From an uncultured Panacagrimonas sp. (GTDB taxonomy: Bacteria; Pseudomonadota; Gammaproteobacteria; Nevskiales; Nevskiaceae), in assembly GCA_946481265.1 (NCBI GenBank), contig CAMLNE010000053.1, positions 1-15,685 of the forward strand: a DNA stretch of 15,685 nucleotides. The letters run 5' to 3'. A program made the position numbers and the translations under genes. The notes below the pieces were generated by a model. That model ran no database searches, was not told the origin of the DNA, and saw nothing but the letters and a program-made list of their open reading frames with translations. Of this stretch, positions 13,986 through 15,685 are shown piece by piece. The first letter of the stretch is position 1; each line of letters begins with the position of its first letter.

Positions 13986-15227
13986 ATGACCCGAACCGTA
14001 TTCCGCAATGCCAATGTTCTGGATGGGCTGGCCGCCCTGGGCAAAGCCGACGTGATCGTCGAGGCGGAGCGCATCACTGAAGTCTGCCAGCTACCCAATC
14101 CGACGCCTCTTCGCGACGACGACGTCGTCTACGACGTGCAGGGCAAGACGCTGATGCCCGGGATGGTGGCCGGACACGGCCATCTGTCCCTGCACGGCCT
14201 GAGCCTGACGAAGTTCATGGAAGTGGACATGATGTACCCAGGCCCATACATGGCAGTCGTCGCGGCCAGGAATGCGCAGAAGACGCTCGAAGCGGGCTTC
14301 ACGACCTATGTCGGCGCCGGCGCAATCCACAACCTCGACGTGGTACTGAAGAACCTCATCGCTGACGGGGTCATCACCGGCCCGCGCATCGTGCCCTGCA
14401 GTCGCGACTTCGTGCCCACCGGACACGTCGTCGACTACAAGCCCGAGCACTGGAACGTGCAACGCACCGCCATCGGCGGCCTGGGCGCAGTCTGCGACGG
14501 GCCGGAAGAGTTCCGTAAGGAGATCCGCCTGGAAGCCAAGCGTGGCGCCCAGATGATCAAGCTCTATCCGGAAGGCGGCCACGGACTGCCCAACCGGACG
14601 GTGAAGCTGTCGTACGACGAGATCGCGGTAGCGGTGGAGACGGCAACGCTCTGCGGCCTGCGAGTACGTGCGCACGTCTACTCGAAGCCAACGATCAAGG
14701 CCTGTCTGAAAGCGGGCGTTTCCATCATCGATCACGGCGATCATCTCGACGAGGATCTCGCGGAGCTGTTCGTGCAGCACGGGACCTACGTGCTGCCGAG
14801 CCTGTACCTTGCCAAGAGCACCATCGGGATCTATCACTCGCAGACGGATTTCGACGGCTGGGTGGCGTACGCCCGCAAGTCGCTTCCGATGGGCGTGAAG
14901 GCCGGCGTGAAGTTCGTGACCGGCGACGACTTCGGGCTTCTCGAGACGCCGCACGGCGACAACGCGAAGGAGTTGGCGCTCTACGTGGAAGAACTGGGCC
15001 TGCCGGCTCTGGAGGTCATCAAGTGGGCCACCGTCAACGGTGCGGAGATGTCGCAGATCCCGGACATTGGCCGCATTGCGCCCGGCCTGCTCGCGGATCT
15101 CGTCATCGTGGACGGCGATCCGACCACCAACATCAACGTGCTCACCCAGCCGGAACGCCTGGTGATGGTCATGAAGAACGGCGTCGTAGCCAAGGGCACG
15201 CTCAAGCCGACGGGTCGCAGCGGGTAG
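13986..15227 (+). CDS. Metal-dependent amidohydrolase (imidazolonepropionase/prolidase-like)
   Basis: The 413-residue protein is an amidohydrolase-superfamily TIM-barrel enzyme. The N- and C-terminal beta-sandwich pieces are visible: FRNANVLDGL with VIVEAERITEV, and GLLADLVIVDGDP with MKNGVVAKG. Metal ligands in order are H64 and H66 (GHGH after LMPGMVA), probable carboxylated lysine K192 (MIKLYPEGG), H230 (VRAHVYS), H250 (IIDHGDHLDE) and D314 or D315 (VTGDDFG). It hydrolyses an amide, ester or C-N/P-O bond of an unknown substrate. There is no signal peptide, so it is probably cytoplasmic. ATG 13986 follows GGAGAG (13975-13980); another in-frame ATG at 13968 is less well placed. It is downstream of the NTF2-like gene, and both may be controlled by the divergent TetR protein. 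Confidence 0.9.
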   Translation: MTRTVFRNANVLDGLAALGKADVIVEAERITEVCQLPNPTPLRDDDVVYDVQGKTLMPGMVAGHGHLSLHGLSLTKFMEVDMMYPGPYMAVVAARNAQKTLEAGFTTYVGAGAIHNLDVVLKNLIADGVITGPRIVPCSRDFVPTGHVVDYKPEHWNVQRTAIGGLGAVCDGPEEFRKEIRLEAKRGAQMIKLYPEGGHGLPNRTVKLSYDEIAVAVETATLCGLRVRAHVYSKPTIKACLKAGVSIIDHGDHLDEDLAELFVQHGTYVLPSLYLAKSTIGIYHSQTDFDGWVAYARKSLPMGVKAGVKFVTGDDFGLLETPHGDNAKELALYVEELGLPALEVIKWATVNGAEMSQIPDIGRIAPGLLADLVIVDGDPTTNINVLTQPERLVMVMKNGVVAKGTLKPTGRSG

Positions 15228-15301
15228 TCGTTCTCCTGATTTACGTCTCGAAGCTGCACGTTGTTTGCGTTTGAACGTGGGACGGCAGACGGACCACTTC
15301 G
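15228..15301. other. Short gap between amidohydrolase and IS5 remnant
   Basis: No gene is visible. The left end of the IS element probably lies in this stretch, but I found no recognisable inverted repeat. No clear terminator hairpin follows the amidohydrolase stop. Confidence 0.3.
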
Positions 15302-15648
15302 ATGAAGCAACGGACCCTGGGCGGTTGATTTGAGAAATATGCGCGCACGACCAGGTGGCGCGCTTTCTGGAGCAGATCGACCACGTGATGCCGTGGGCTT
15401 CGCTGTGCGAGGTGATCGAGCCGTGATACTTCAAGAGCAACGCTAGCGGCGGGCGGCCGCCGATGGCGTTGGAGCGGATGCTGCGGATCTGCTTTCTGCA
15501 GCAATGGTGCGATCTGTCGGACCCGGCGGCCGGGGAAGCCTTGTACGACTCGGCGGCGATGCGTGGCTTCGCTGGCATCGACCTGGGCCTTGCAGCACCG
15601 CCGGACGAAACCACGGTCTGCAAGGTCCGCCAGCCCAGACCCAGATAA
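15302..15648 (+). mobile_element. Decayed, truncated IS5-family transposase
   Basis: The translation follows the N-terminal third of IS5-group transposases. It reads MKQRTLGG, a stop at 15326-15328, then FEKYARTTR. A frame change at about 15356-15361 follows, then FLEQIDHVMPWASLCEVIEP. After a second stop at 15424-15426 it reads YFKSNASGGRPPMALERMLR, ICFLQQWCDLSDPAAGEALY and DSAAMRGFAGIDLG, ending in DETTVCKVR. The frame then ends at TAA 15646-15648, right after the conserved CKxR. The remaining two thirds, including the catalytic DDE region, is missing. It cannot encode an active transposase. No terminal inverted repeats or target duplication could be identified. Confidence 0.8.
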
Positions 15649-15685
15649 ACCAGGGAATCCCAAGGGTGTGCAAAGCGCGAAGCGC

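Noticed and set aside
1..15685. CRISPR array, tRNA or rRNA
   Set aside because: No regularly spaced repeats, cloverleaf-like sequence or rRNA core sequences were seen by eye on either strand.

Overview
The window is very GC-rich DNA, probably from a gammaproteobacterium of the Xanthomonadales/Lysobacterales type. This placement is an inference. It rests on strong G/C third-position bias, a cobalamin cluster led by a B12 riboswitch, a REP-type palindrome and interspersed TAGGGTGGGCA repeats. No rRNA, tRNA or CRISPR array was seen.

Positions 173-11533 hold a corrinoid uptake and late cobalamin-assembly cluster, all on the + strand. cobS and the alpha-ribazole phosphatase gene cobC come first. 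They are followed by a non-coding stretch (1513-1998) with an interspersed repeat, a possible promoter, a clear cobalamin riboswitch and a downstream hairpin. The riboswitch precedes btuB (outer-membrane receptor), a BtuM-like inner-membrane protein, cobO, cobB, cbiB, cobD (Thr-P decarboxylase), cobQ, cobU and cobT. Most neighbours overlap by 1-8 bases, which suggests translational coupling. The exception is a REP-like inverted repeat inserted between cobQ and cobU. Together the genes import corrinoids, adenosylate them, amidate the corrin, make and attach the aminopropanol arm, activate it with GTP and add the lower ligand. No corrin-ring genes lie in the window, so it looks like a salvage and late-assembly module.

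Positions 11534-12172 hold a second copy of the interspersed repeat, a small HNH-type nuclease gene and a likely intrinsic terminator. A TetR-family regulator follows on the - strand. Across an intergenic region with a direct repeat there is a + strand cassette: a frameshifted VOC-family gene, an NTF2/SnoaL-like protein and an amidohydrolase. This part is visibly less GC-rich than the cob cluster and looks like a small accessory detoxification or catabolic cassette of unknown substrate.

The right end (15302-15648) is a decayed, truncated IS5-family transposase. The first and last 12 bases of the window are identical.

The observations most worth following are the BtuM-like protein, with a cysteine where characterised BtuM has its cobalt-binding cysteine; the probable CTG start of cobT; and the fact that the stop codons of both cobC and cobT lie inside copies of the same repeat.
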